Source of the DNA: an uncultured Clostridia bacterium
GTDB lineage: Bacteria > Bacillota > Clostridia > TANB77 > CAG-508
Direction of reading: 5' to 3'
Assembly: GCA_934178555.1 (NCBI GenBank)
Contig: CAKPQL010000002.1
Span: 44,003-108,002, forward strand
DNA length: 64,000 nucleotides
In this document: positions 35,894-44,906 of the stretch, in pieces
Layout of the letters: each line of letters begins with the position of its first letter
Position numbering within the stretch: the first letter of the stretch is position 1
Notes under the pieces: model-generated
Seen by the model: the letters and a program-made list of their open reading frames with translations, nothing else
Told to the model about the DNA's origin: nothing
The model's database searches: none
Position numbers and translations under genes: made by a program

Positions 35894-37186
35894 ATGAGTT
35901 TAAAGATTGAAAAAACAGACAAAAAAAACGAAGTAAAATTAGAATTTAGTATAGAGGCAGAAAAATTTGAGAATGCAATAAAAACAGTTTACAACAAAAA
36001 TGCTAAATATTTTAATATACCTGGATTTAGAAAAGGTAAAGCACCAATGAATATTGTAGAAAAATACTATGGAAAAGAAATATTTTATGAAGATGCTTTT
36101 AATGAAATAGTACCAGAAATATATGAAAAAGAATTAAAAGATAATAATATAGAAGCAGTTAGCAAACCACAAATAGATATAGTACAAATGGAAAATGGTA
36201 AGGAATTAATATTTACAGCAACTGTTCAAACAAAACCAGAGGTAAAACTTGGGAAATATAAAGGTATAGAAGTAGAAAAAGTTGAGTATAATGTATCTGA
36301 TGAAGATGTTGAACATGAATTAGGACATATGGCAGAAAGAAATGCAAGATTAATTACTGTGGAAGATAGACCAGTTGAGAGTGGAGATATTACAGTAATA
36401 GATTTTGAAGGATTTGTTGACGGAAAAGCTTTTGATGGAGGAAAAGCAGAAGGACATGAATTAACAATAGGAAGTAATACTTTCATTCCAGGTTTTGAAG
36501 ACCAAATAATAGGAATGAAAATAGACGAAGAAAAAGATATAAATGTCAAATTCCCAGAACAATATTTTTCAGAAGAATTGGCTGGAAAAGATGCTGTATT
36601 TAAAGTAAAATTACATGAAATAAAGAAAAAAGAAATGCCAGCAATAGATGATGAACTTGCTAAAGATATAAGCGAATTTGATACATTAGCAGAATTAAAA
36701 GCAAGTATAAAAGAAAAAATACAAAAAGAAAATGAAACACGTGCAAAATATGAGACAGAAGATGCTGTAATAAAAGCAGTAGCAGAAAATACAGAAATTG
36801 ATATTCCATCTGGAATGATAGACTTAGAAATTGAAAACAACATAAGAGATGTAGAAAATAGATTAAGTTATCAAGGGGCAACTTTAGATCAATATTTGAC
36901 TATGATGGGAAAAACAATGGAAGAATTTAAAAATGAATATAAGCCACAAGCAGAACAAACAGTAAAACAAAGATTAATATTAGAAGCTGTTGCTAAAGAA
37001 GAAAATATAGAAGCTACTGAAGCCGAAGTAGATGAAAAAATAAAAGAGATGGCAGAAAAATATGGTAAAAAAGAAGAAGAAATAAAAGAAAATGAACAAC
37101 TAAGAAATTACATAAAAGAAAATAGCAAAGTGGACAAAACAATAACATTTTTAGTAGACAATGCTAAATTCAAAAAAGCTAAATAA
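35894..37186 (+). CDS. tig: Trigger factor
   Basis: The 430-residue ribosome-bound chaperone has the N-terminal ribosome-binding domain with signature GFRKGKAP (about 43-50), a central FKBP-type prolyl isomerase domain (about 155-240; VDGKAFDGGKAEGHEL, FIPGFEDQIIGM) and a C-terminal helical chaperone arm. The usual ClpP-ClpX gene order follows. Ribosome site AAGAAGGG. Confidence 0.97.
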   Translation: MSLKIEKTDKKNEVKLEFSIEAEKFENAIKTVYNKNAKYFNIPGFRKGKAPMNIVEKYYGKEIFYEDAFNEIVPEIYEKELKDNNIEAVSKPQIDIVQMENGKELIFTATVQTKPEVKLGKYKGIEVEKVEYNVSDEDVEHELGHMAERNARLITVEDRPVESGDITVIDFEGFVDGKAFDGGKAEGHELTIGSNTFIPGFEDQIIGMKIDEEKDINVKFPEQYFSEELAGKDAVFKVKLHEIKKKEMPAIDDELAKDISEFDTLAELKASIKEKIQKENETRAKYETEDAVIKAVAENTEIDIPSGMIDLEIENNIRDVENRLSYQGATLDQYLTMMGKTMEEFKNEYKPQAEQTVKQRLILEAVAKEENIEATEAEVDEKIKEMAEKYGKKEEEIKENEQLRNYIKENSKVDKTITFLVDNAKFKKAK

Positions 37187-37240
37187 TTATATTGCAGATA
37201 AGATTATTTGGCTAAAACAAATTCAAAGGAGGAAAGATAT

Positions 37241-37843
37241 ATGATAAACAATAGTTTAGTACCTTATGTAATCGAACAAACAAATAGAGGGGAAAGATCA
37301 TATGATATATTCTCAAGATTATTAAAGGATAGAATTGTATTCTTAAGTGAAGATGTAAATCAAGCAACAGCAAGCTTGGTTGTTGCTCAAATGTTATTTT
37401 TAGAGTCAGAAGACCCTGACAAAGAAATAAACTTTTATATAAATAGCCCAGGAGGTTCTATAACAGATGGAATGGCAATATATGATACAATAAATTATAT
37501 AAAATGCCCAGTATCTACAATATGTATAGGTATGGCAGCTAGCATGGGTGCATTTCTTTTAGCTGCGGGAACAAAAGGAAAAAGATTTGCTACTCCAAAT
37601 GCTGAAATTATGATTCATCAACCATTAATTGGTGGTGGCGGACTTTCTGGTCAAACAACTGAAATTAAGATTCACGCAGAACATATGGTAAGAACAAGAG
37701 AAAAACTAAACAAAATTTTAAGTGAAAGAACAGGAAAATCATTAGAACAAATAGAAAAAGATACAGAAAGAGATAATTTTATGACAGCGCAACAAGCATT
37801 AGAATATGGATTAATTGACGGAATAATGGATAAAAGAATGTAA
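37241..37843 (+). CDS. clpP: ATP-dependent Clp protease proteolytic subunit ClpP
   Basis: A 200-residue serine peptidase with catalytic Ser in GMAASMGAFLL, His in IMIHQPLIGGGG and Asp in ERDNFM. It forms the tetradecameric chamber used by ClpX. ATG 37241 is chosen for AAAGGAGG 7 bases upstream; the longer in-frame start (37208) adds residues outside the family. Followed 61 bases later by clpX. Confidence 0.97.
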   Translation: MINNSLVPYVIEQTNRGERSYDIFSRLLKDRIVFLSEDVNQATASLVVAQMLFLESEDPDKEINFYINSPGGSITDGMAIYDTINYIKCPVSTICIGMAASMGAFLLAAGTKGKRFATPNAEIMIHQPLIGGGGLSGQTTEIKIHAEHMVRTREKLNKILSERTGKSLEQIEKDTERDNFMTAQQALEYGLIDGIMDKRM

Positions 37844-37904
37844 TTCTAAAGAAAAAATAGTGAAGGTTTTAACTTCTACTAATATAGAAAGGAATGTTTG
37901 ATAG

Positions 37905-39221
37905 ATGGCACATAAAAACGAAATGTCTAAAGGAATAAGATGCTCTTTTTGTGGTAAAAGCCAAGACTTAGTAAAAAGAATTGTTGCAGGTCCTAGTGTA
38001 TATATATGTGATGAATGTATAGAGGTATGCAACAGTATACTAGAAAACGAGGCTTTTGATGATGTTGAATACGAAGATGTAAAAAAAGAAAAAATTCCTA
38101 CTCCAGCTGAAATAAAAAAGATATTAGATGAATATGTTATAGGTCAAGAAAATGCAAAAAAAACATTATCTGTAGCGGTATATAATCATTATAAAAGAAT
38201 AAACAATGAAGAAGCTATTGAAGATGTAGAAATACAAAAAAGTAATGTATTGCTTATTGGACCTACTGGATGTGGAAAGACAGAACTTGCAAAAACATTA
38301 GCAAGAATATTGAATGTACCATTTGCTATAGCTGATGCAACAACACTTACAGAAGCTGGATATGTTGGCGAAGACGTCGAAAACATATTACTTAAATTAA
38401 TACAAGCAGCAGACCAGGATATAGAGAGAGCTGAAAAAGGTATTATATATATAGATGAAATAGATAAAATATCTAGAAAATCTGAAAATCCATCAATAAC
38501 AAGAGATGTTAGTGGAGAGGGAGTTCAACAAGCTTTATTAAAGATAATAGAAGGTACTGTTGCTTCTGTTCCACCTCAAGGGGGAAGAAAACATCCACAT
38601 CAAGAGTTTTTACAAATAAATACAGAAAATATATTATTTATTTGTGGTGGCGCTTTTGAGGGACTAGAAAACATAATAAAGGCAAGAACTGGGAAAAAAT
38701 CAATAGGTTTTGGAGCAGAGATAGAAAGTAAAAAAGAAACAGATAAATATAAAGTACTTCAAGATATGTTGCCACAAGATTTATTAAAATACGGAATGAT
38801 ACCTGAGTTTATAGGTAGGTTACCAATAATAGCAACACTAGATGAGTTGGATAAAGATGCATTAATACAAATAGTAACTAAGCCAAAAAATGCATTAATA
38901 AAGCAATATAAGAAATTATTTGAATTAGATGATGTAGAACTAGAATTTGAACCAGATGCGTTAGAATTAATTGTAGAAAAAGCAATTGAAAGAAATACAG
39001 GAGCTAGAGGTTTAAGGTCAATAATAGAAGATACAATGAGAGATATAATGTTTGAGATACCTGGAAACAGTAAAATAGAAAAGTGCATAATAACAAGGAA
39101 AACAGTAGAAGGAGCAGAAGGACCAAAACTAATTTTAAACGAAAATAAAAAGCCAAAGGATACAATAAAAAAGAAAAAGTTATCTTCAACAGAAAAGAAA
39201 GATAAAAAAACAGCATCATAA
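37905..39221 (+). CDS. clpX: ATP-dependent Clp protease ATPase subunit ClpX
   Basis: A 438-residue AAA+ unfoldase. N-terminal C4 zinc domain (CSFCGKSQ, CDECIEVC), Walker A GPTGCGKTEL, Walker B GIIYIDEIDKI, and the RYGMIPEFIGRLP-like LKYGMIPEFIGRLP sensor region. It feeds tagged proteins into ClpP. The last about 35 residues are Lys-rich and variable. The gene order tig-clpP-clpX is the standard one. Confidence 0.97.
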   Translation: MAHKNEMSKGIRCSFCGKSQDLVKRIVAGPSVYICDECIEVCNSILENEAFDDVEYEDVKKEKIPTPAEIKKILDEYVIGQENAKKTLSVAVYNHYKRINNEEAIEDVEIQKSNVLLIGPTGCGKTELAKTLARILNVPFAIADATTLTEAGYVGEDVENILLKLIQAADQDIERAEKGIIYIDEIDKISRKSENPSITRDVSGEGVQQALLKIIEGTVASVPPQGGRKHPHQEFLQINTENILFICGGAFEGLENIIKARTGKKSIGFGAEIESKKETDKYKVLQDMLPQDLLKYGMIPEFIGRLPIIATLDELDKDALIQIVTKPKNALIKQYKKLFELDDVELEFEPDALELIVEKAIERNTGARGLRSIIEDTMRDIMFEIPGNSKIEKCIITRKTVEGAEGPKLILNENKKPKDTIKKKKLSSTEKKDKKTAS

Positions 39222-39229
39222 AATATAGA

Positions 39230-39262
39230 GGCAGACTTTTTTAGTCTGCCTTGTATATTTTT
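39230..39262 (+). terminator. Terminator after clpX
   Basis: GGCAGACT / AGTCTGCC stem with a T-rich loop, then a T-rich stretch. Confidence 0.8.
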
Positions 39263-39264
39263 AG

Positions 39265-39293
39265 TTGTAAAAAAAAGACATCAATGATATAAT
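39265..39293 (+). promoter_or_regulatory. Promoter of cmk-plsC
   Basis: TTGTAA (39265-39270), 17-base spacer, TATAAT (39288-39293). Confidence 0.65.
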
Positions 39294-39364
39294 CGTAGAC
39301 AATCTAGTAGATGATTACGATAGCGACACATAACAATAAAAATACCATAAAAGGAGAGATAACA

Positions 39365-40033
39365 ATGTCTTTTATTATAGGAATAGATGGACCAGCTGGA
39401 AGTGGAAAAGGAACAGTAACAAAAATTATAGCAAAAAAGTTTGGACTAACACATATAGATACAGGAATAACATATAGAGCAGTGGCAAAAGCTGTATTAG
39501 ATAATAATATAAAACTGGATGAAAAAGAAAAAATAATTGAAATAGCAAAAAATATAAATATAGAAATAGTAAATGATGAAAATGTAGACAAAGTTTACTT
39601 AAATGGTAAAGATGTAACAAAAGACATAAGATCAAAAGAGGTTACAGCAATTGTTTCTCAAGTTTCATCAATTAAAGAAGTAAGACTACTAATGGTAGAA
39701 TTACAAAGAAAATTGGCTGAAGGTAAAAATGTAATAATGGAGGGAAGAGACATTTGTACATATGTATTTCCAAATGCAGATTTAAAGATATACCTAAAAG
39801 CTTCATTAGAAGAAAGAGCAAGAAGAAGGTATGAGGAAAATAAAGAAAAAGGTATTGATACAACTTACGAAGAGGTTTTACAAAGCATAAAGTTAAGAGA
39901 TGAAAACGATATGAATAAAGAGATAGGTTCATTAAGAATAGCAGAGGATAGCATTGTTGTAGATACGACAGGCTTTGAAATAGAACAATCAGTAGAAAAA
40001 ATATCAGAAATAATAAAAGAACGAATGAAATAA
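39365..40033 (+). CDS. cmk: Cytidylate kinase
   Basis: The 222-residue kinase phosphorylates CMP and dCMP with ATP. P-loop GIDGPAGSGKGT at the N terminus, HIDTGITYRAVA, EGRDICTYVFPNAD and the lid ARRRYEENKEKG. ATG 39365 follows AAAGGAG; an in-frame upstream ATG adds 18 residues not found in the family. plsC follows within 25 bases. Confidence 0.95.
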   Translation: MSFIIGIDGPAGSGKGTVTKIIAKKFGLTHIDTGITYRAVAKAVLDNNIKLDEKEKIIEIAKNINIEIVNDENVDKVYLNGKDVTKDIRSKEVTAIVSQVSSIKEVRLLMVELQRKLAEGKNVIMEGRDICTYVFPNADLKIYLKASLEERARRRYEENKEKGIDTTYEEVLQSIKLRDENDMNKEIGSLRIAEDSIVVDTTGFEIEQSVEKISEIIKERMK

Positions 40034-40057
40034 CATAAAAATGGAAGGAAGAAAAAT

Positions 40058-40636
40058 ATGCAAAGAAAAATAATTAAAGCTATTATTAGATTTTTTATGA
40101 GAATAATGTTTAGACTAAAAATAGTGGGGCAAGAGAATATACCAAAAGAAGGAGCTTGTATAATATGTGCAAATCATAAAAGTTATTTTGATCCACCGCT
40201 TATTGTAGCTTTTAACAAAAGACATATAAATATGATTGCCAAGAAAGAGTTATATAAAAATCCAATTTTAGCATGGTTAGGAAGAGTCTTTAATGTATTT
40301 CCGGTAGAAAGAAATGGAAAAGATATAGAAGCTGTTAAACATTCCTTAAAGGTTCTAAAAAATGGAGAGATATTAGGAATATTCCCAGAAGGAACAAGAA
40401 ACGGAATGAAAAAAGGAATAAAACCCAAAAGTGGAGCTGTTACAATGGCAATAAAAACTGGTGTGCCAATAATACCAGCAGGAATAAAAGGAGAATATAA
40501 ATTTTTGAGAAAAGTAATGATTACATATGGTGAGCCAATATATTATGATAAGTCTAAGATTAATTCACAAGATAAAGAGCAAACAGATAAATTAGCGAAA
40601 GAATTAATGGAAAAAATAGTTAGTTTGACAAAATAA
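40058..40636 (+). CDS. plsC: 1-acyl-sn-glycerol-3-phosphate acyltransferase (PlsC-like)
   Basis: A 192-residue membrane-associated acyltransferase with catalytic HX4D in ANHKSYFDPP and substrate motif FPEGTRNG, plus an amphipathic N-terminal helix. It makes phosphatidic acid from lysophosphatidic acid. The cmk-plsC pair is common in Clostridia. Ribosome site GGAAGG. Confidence 0.92.
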   Translation: MQRKIIKAIIRFFMRIMFRLKIVGQENIPKEGACIICANHKSYFDPPLIVAFNKRHINMIAKKELYKNPILAWLGRVFNVFPVERNGKDIEAVKHSLKVLKNGEILGIFPEGTRNGMKKGIKPKSGAVTMAIKTGVPIIPAGIKGEYKFLRKVMITYGEPIYYDKSKINSQDKEQTDKLAKELMEKIVSLTK

Positions 40637-40653
40637 TGTAAATATTGTATAAT
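40625..40653 (+). promoter_or_regulatory. Promoter of typA
   Basis: TTGACA (40625-40630), 17-base spacer, TATAAT (40648-40653); the -35 lies inside the end of plsC. Confidence 0.8.
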
Positions 40654-40724
40654 ATATAATCGTTATTATAATGATGAGGATGCATACCTCATCATTAAAC
40701 ATTGTATTAAAAGGGGTAATTTTT

Positions 40725-42533
40725 ATGAATAACAAAAATATAAGAAATGTAGCAATAATAGCTCACGTAGACCACGGAAAAACAACACTTGTAGATGCTT
40801 TGTTAAGACAAAGTGGAACTTTTAGAGAAAATGAGCAAGTAGAAGAAAGAGTAATGGACTCAAACGATTTAGAGAGAGAAAGAGGAATTACAATACTTGC
40901 CAAAAATACATCTGTAATGTATGGAGATATAAAAATAAATATAGTAGATACACCAGGACATGCTGATTTTGGGGGAGAAGTAGAAAGAGTATTGAAAATG
41001 GTTGATGGTGTTGTACTATTAGTAGATGCTTTTGAAGGAGCAATGCCTCAAACAAGAGAAGTGTTAAAAAAATCATTGGCATTAAATTTAAAACCTATAG
41101 TAGTTATAAACAAAATAGATAGACCAGGAGCAAGACCATTAAAGGTAATAGATGAAGTATTAGAATTATTTATAGAATTAGGAGCAAATGATGAGCAATT
41201 AGATTTCCCAGTTGTATACGCTTCTGGAAAACAAGGTGTTGCTAAATTAAAATTAGAAGATGAAGCAAAAGATATGAAATGTTTATTTGAAACAATAGTA
41301 AATACAATAGAACCACCAACATGTGACCAAGATGGACCAATGCAAATGTTAGTTTCAAATATATCATATGACGATTATGTTGGTAGAATTGCAATAGGTA
41401 GAATTGAAAGAGGTATTATAAATAATGGAATGCCTGTTGCTGTATGCAAGAAGGACAAGACAGAAAATGCAAAGATAACAAAATTATACACATATATGGG
41501 ATTAAAAAATGTAGAAGTTGAAACAGCACAAGCAGGGGATATAGTAGAAATTGCTGGTGTAGCAGATATAAATATAGGAGATACAATATGTGACGTAAAT
41601 TGTCCAGAAAAAATAGATTTTGTTGATATAGATGAACCAACAGTATCTATGACATTTAGTGTAAATGATGGACCTTTTGCTGGAAAAGAAGGTCAATTTG
41701 TTACATCAAGACATTTAAGAGATAGATTATTTAAAGAACTAGATAGAAATGTTAGTTTAAGAGTAAAAGAAACAGACAGAGCAGAGAGCTTTGAAGTATC
41801 AGGACGTGGAGAACTACACTTATCTGTATTAATAGAAACAATGAGAAGAGAAGGATTCGAATTGTTAGTATCTCGTCCAAAAGTTATCTTTAAAGAAGAA
41901 AATGGTAAAAAAATGGAACCAATGGAAAGATTGGTTGTAAGTGTTCCAGAGGAATTTGTAGGAAATGTAATTGAAAAATTAGGAAAAAGAAAAGGCGAAA
42001 TGGTTAATATGGAGCCAACTGGAGACGGACACACAAAGATAGAATTTAGAATTCCTGCAAGAGGATTAATTGGTTATAGAACAGAATTTATGACCGATAC
42101 AAAAGGAAATGGAACTATGAATAGTGTATTTGATGGATATGAAGAATACAAAGGAGATATTTCTGCTAGAACAAGAGGAACAATAGTTGCATTTGAAAAA
42201 GGAACATCAGTAACTTATGGATTATACAATGCTCAAGATAAGGGAGAATTATTAATAGGACCAGGAGTAGATGTATACGAAGGAATGATTGTTGGATTAA
42301 ACTCAAGATCAGAAGATTTAGCTATAAATGTATGTAAAGAAAAACACTTAACAAATACAAGAGCTTCAGGTTCAGATGATGCATTACGTTTAGTACCACC
42401 ATTACAGTTTTCATTGGAAAAAGCAATAGAATTTATAAATGATGATGAGTTGGTAGAGGTAACACCAAAAAATATTAGATTAAGAAAGAAAATACTAGAT
42501 ACAAAAACAAGAGAGAGAATGGCAAGAAGATAA
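40725..42533 (+). CDS. typA: Translational GTPase TypA/BipA
   Basis: A 602-residue ribosome-associated GTPase: G1 AHVDHGKTTL, G3 DTPGHADFGGE, G4 NKIDRPGA, then EF-G-like domains and the TypA-specific C-terminal domain (RARGLIGYR-like PARGLIGYRTEF; FGLYNAQD-like YGLYNAQDKG). It assists late 50S assembly and stress translation. ATG 40725 follows AAGGGG; the longer start at 40671 is rejected. Given the CGG decoding anomaly, its intact reading frame is a useful internal control. Confidence 0.96.
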   Translation: MNNKNIRNVAIIAHVDHGKTTLVDALLRQSGTFRENEQVEERVMDSNDLERERGITILAKNTSVMYGDIKINIVDTPGHADFGGEVERVLKMVDGVVLLVDAFEGAMPQTREVLKKSLALNLKPIVVINKIDRPGARPLKVIDEVLELFIELGANDEQLDFPVVYASGKQGVAKLKLEDEAKDMKCLFETIVNTIEPPTCDQDGPMQMLVSNISYDDYVGRIAIGRIERGIINNGMPVAVCKKDKTENAKITKLYTYMGLKNVEVETAQAGDIVEIAGVADINIGDTICDVNCPEKIDFVDIDEPTVSMTFSVNDGPFAGKEGQFVTSRHLRDRLFKELDRNVSLRVKETDRAESFEVSGRGELHLSVLIETMRREGFELLVSRPKVIFKEENGKKMEPMERLVVSVPEEFVGNVIEKLGKRKGEMVNMEPTGDGHTKIEFRIPARGLIGYRTEFMTDTKGNGTMNSVFDGYEEYKGDISARTRGTIVAFEKGTSVTYGLYNAQDKGELLIGPGVDVYEGMIVGLNSRSEDLAINVCKEKHLTNTRASGSDDALRLVPPLQFSLEKAIEFINDDELVEVTPKNIRLRKKILDTKTRERMARR

Positions 42534-42554
42534 AATTAGATATATAATAAAATT

Positions 42555-42663
42555 AGGTTTCATAAATTATTTCTTTCAGTTGGTTGACCTTCGAGTGTTG
42601 GGAAAACTACTATGAAGGAGCATGTTGTTAAAAATCAACTTGTAAAAATAATTTATGAAACCT
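42555..42663 (+). ncRNA. Candidate structured RNA element upstream of the O-methyltransferase
   Basis: A perfect 18-bp inverted repeat (42555-42572 with 42646-42663) encloses 73 bases with nested stems: GTTGA (42584-42588) with TCAAC (42635-42639) and CCTTC (42588-42592) with GAAGG (42614-42618), and a GGGAAAAC loop. The element ends about 20 bases before the ribosome site of the next gene. I could not match it to a riboswitch family; it may also be a small repeat with terminal inverted repeats. Confidence 0.5.
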
Positions 42664-42698
42664 TTAATATATCACTAATATTACAAGGAGATAAAAAT

Positions 42699-43296
42699 AT
42701 GAATAAAGTTGAGTTGCAAAAAATAAAAGAAAAAGCTCTAGAAGAGCATATTCCAATTATAATGGATGATACATTAAAAGTAATACAAAAAATACTGATA
42801 GAAAGTAGACCAACAAAGATACTAGAAATTGGTACTGCGGTACGGGTATTCTGCAATATGTTTTAGTGAATTCTTAAATGAAAATGGAAAAATAGATACA
42901 ATAGAAAGAGATATAGATAGAGTAAAACAAGCAAGAGAAAATATAAAATTAACTGGTGTAGAAGAGAAAATAAATATATATGAAGGAGATGCTGCAGAAA
43001 TATTACCAATATTGAATGGAAAATATGATATTGTATTTATAGATGCTGCCAAAGGAAAATATCCTTTTTTTCTAGAACAAGCTATAAGGTTGATAAAACC
43101 AAATGGAGTAATAATAGCAGATAATGTACTATATAAAGGATATGTATTAGGCGACTACAATAAGCACAAACAACGTACAGCAGTAAGAAATTTAAGAGAG
43201 TATATAAAAGAGACAACAGAAAATGAAAATTTAGAAACACAGATTTTAGAAGTGGGAGACGGGCTAGCAATAAGTAAGATTATCCAACCATTCTAG
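42699..43296 (+). CDS. SAM-dependent O-methyltransferase (TrmR/YrrM-like), read through a CGG +1 shift
   Basis: ATG 42699 (ribosome site CAAGGAG) begins a family-3 O-methyltransferase. After LEIGTAV, CGG (42843-42845) breaks the frame; skipping C continues GYSAICFSEFL, completing SAM motif I (EIGTAxGYSA). The downstream frame holds KIDTIERDIDR, DIVFIDAAKGKY (metal site) and VIIADNVLYKG, to 43296: 198 residues. Without the shift a TAG follows six codons later and no SAM site is complete. Relatives include TrmR, a tRNA U34 methyltransferase in Bacillus, near mltG and trmR operons; here the substrate is unproven. The end overlaps the convergent gene by 17 bases. Confidence 0.87.
42843..42845 (+). 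other. CGG frameshift site 4 (O-methyltransferase)
   Basis: Context GCG GTA C GGG TAT TCT. Skipping C restores the glycine of SAM-binding motif I. The site lies in the most conserved segment of the enzyme, so truncated products would be inactive. Confidence 0.9.
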
Positions 43297-43837
43297 CATG
43301 TGCAATCCAAGACAAAACAGTGTCAATAATATATATAAAACATAAAACTTTTATAATCGTACTTTGGATGACAATTGGAATATTTCTAATTACTCTTTTG
43401 TTAAGTTGCTTTTTTATAAATGGATGAATATGATTTATGAACAAAATTGCAGCAATACCCCAAACAAAAGAGAATAATATAGAGATTCTTCCGTTTAAAT
43501 TAAAAAATTCATTTGTGTAATCCCACCAATGTGCCATAAAAGCACTTTCAAGTGCAAAACTAACAAAGTATTCTAATGCAGAAAATACAATCATAGAGAT
43601 AAAAAATAACTTTAAAGAATTTTTTTTATATTTCCTAAGAAATATTAATAATATAAGTGCTCCGTATCCATAAATTGGGCAAATAGGACCAAAAAGAAAA
43701 CCTCTTTTAGTGAAATGACCTAGTTCATATATAGCATACAAGGTTTCCAAAAACCAACCTAAAAAAGCATATATAAAAAAATATAATATATAGTTTTCAA
43801 ATTTAGATAATCTAACTTTTTTACTAATTTCTTTCAT
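43280..43837 (-). CDS. PF06541-type putative ABC-transporter (type IV) membrane protein
   Basis: A 185-residue membrane protein with about five helices; the N-terminal FFIYAFLGWFLETLYA and GFLFGPICPIYGYGAL motifs are the hallmark of the PF06541 family (putative ABC permeases of Firmicutes, function unknown). Start ATG 43837 on the minus strand with GGGGG-containing ribosome site. Convergent with the methyltransferase, overlapping by 17 bases. Confidence 0.8.
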   Translation of the reverse strand: MKEISKKVRLSKFENYILYFFIYAFLGWFLETLYAIYELGHFTKRGFLFGPICPIYGYGALILLIFLRKYKKNSLKLFFISMIVFSALEYFVSFALESAFMAHWWDYTNEFFNLNGRISILFSFVWGIAAILFINHIHPFIKKQLNKRVIRNIPIVIQSTIIKVLCFIYIIDTVLSWIAHARMVG

Positions 43838-43904
43838 TTAATATCCCCCACAATTTAATTATTAATATCATATCAAAAACATAAAAAAAAGTAAATAAGT
43901 AACA

Positions 43905-43933
43905 TTGATTATTTATAGTGTGTAGTATATAAT
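43905..43933 (+). promoter_or_regulatory. Promoter of the Bax inhibitor-1-like gene
   Basis: TTGATT (43905-43910), 17-base spacer, TATAAT (43928-43933). Confidence 0.65.
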
Positions 43934-43963
43934 TACTATATTAATGTTTAGAGGAGGAGAAAT

Positions 43964-44611
43964 ATGAAAGAAAATAATCTTATGCCAAAAACTTTTTTTT
44001 GGATGTTTTTAGGTTTGTTAGGAACAGCAATAGTAGCTTGGTATACTTATTCAACAGATTTATTAATAGACATAGTAGATAGTGGTGCATGGGGAATAAT
44101 TTTAGTGGTTGAACTTGTAGTAGTTTTATTATTCTCGTTTTTATTTAAAAAACTATCTCCAACAGTAGTAGGAATACTGTATTTTGTATATTCTATGATA
44201 AATGGACTATCTTTATCTGTAATATTTGTTTTATTTAAAATGTCATCAATTGTATATGCATTTGTTGCAACAGCAGCATTATTTGGAGTGTTAGCTGTAT
44301 ATGGATATAAAACGCAAAGAGATATCAGTAATTGGAGAACCGTATTATATGCTACATTGCTAATAGGTTTAATAGTTAGTATAATAAATTTATTTTTAGG
44401 TAATGAAATAATAGATATAATATTGGATTGGGTAATTTTGATTGTATTCTTTGGATTAACTGTATATGATATGAATAAAATTAAACAGCTACAAAATGAA
44501 CCAAATCTTGATCAAGATAAATTGCATATATATTGTGCAATGGAATTATATCTAGACTTTATCAATATATTTATAAGAATATTATCTATATTTGGAAAGA
44601 GTAGAGATTAA
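43964..44611 (+). CDS. Bax inhibitor-1/YccA family membrane protein
   Basis: A 215-residue protein with seven transmembrane helices. Family marks: YFVYSMINGLSLS, the helix-6 to 7 TVYDMNKIK and the C-terminal ALELYLDFINIFIRIL-like AMELYLDFINIFIRILSIFG. The bacterial family (YetJ) forms pH-sensitive calcium leak channels; the physiological role here is unknown. Ribosome site GGAGGAG. Own promoter and terminator. Confidence 0.9.
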   Translation: MKENNLMPKTFFWMFLGLLGTAIVAWYTYSTDLLIDIVDSGAWGIILVVELVVVLLFSFLFKKLSPTVVGILYFVYSMINGLSLSVIFVLFKMSSIVYAFVATAALFGVLAVYGYKTQRDISNWRTVLYATLLIGLIVSIINLFLGNEIIDIILDWVILIVFFGLTVYDMNKIKQLQNEPNLDQDKLHIYCAMELYLDFINIFIRILSIFGKSRD

Positions 44612-44619
44612 TAGATTAC

Positions 44620-44643
44620 AAACCGCCACTAAAATGGCGGTTT
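44620..44643 (+). terminator. Terminator before the exopolysaccharide locus
   Basis: AAACCGCCA / TGGCGGTTT stem with a CTAAAA loop; weak T-tract. Confidence 0.75.
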
Positions 44644-44757
44644 AAATTATATATTTTACCCAGTATGGTATATATGAGAAATGATAATACAATGTCCTAG
44701 TTGTTGTTCGTGTAAAACTACTAAAAATGACAAAAACAGCAAAAAATGTGAAAATTG

Positions 44758-44786
44758 TTGAAAAATAACCCTAAAAAATGTATAAT
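44758..44786 (+). promoter_or_regulatory. First promoter of the exopolysaccharide locus
   Basis: TTGAAA (44758-44763), 17-base spacer, TATAAT (44781-44786). About 110 bases of untranslated leader follow before 44907. Confidence 0.75.
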
Positions 44787-44906
44787 AGAAAGAGAAAGTA
44801 TGTGTGCGTTACTAAATTTTAGATATTAAGTTAGAAGAGAAGACTTGAAAATTCAGAATAGAATGATACTAAAATTATTACAATAATAAAAAAGGAGCAG
44901 TATAAT

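Noticed and set aside
42555..42663. ZTP (pfl) riboswitch
   Set aside because: Some short blocks look alike (GGGAAAAC, GGAGC) but the 3' CCGCCTGGGC block and overall layout are missing.
42612..42698. Upstream start of the O-methyltransferase
   Set aside because: It lies in the structured RNA; ATG 42699 has the ribosome site CAAGGAG.
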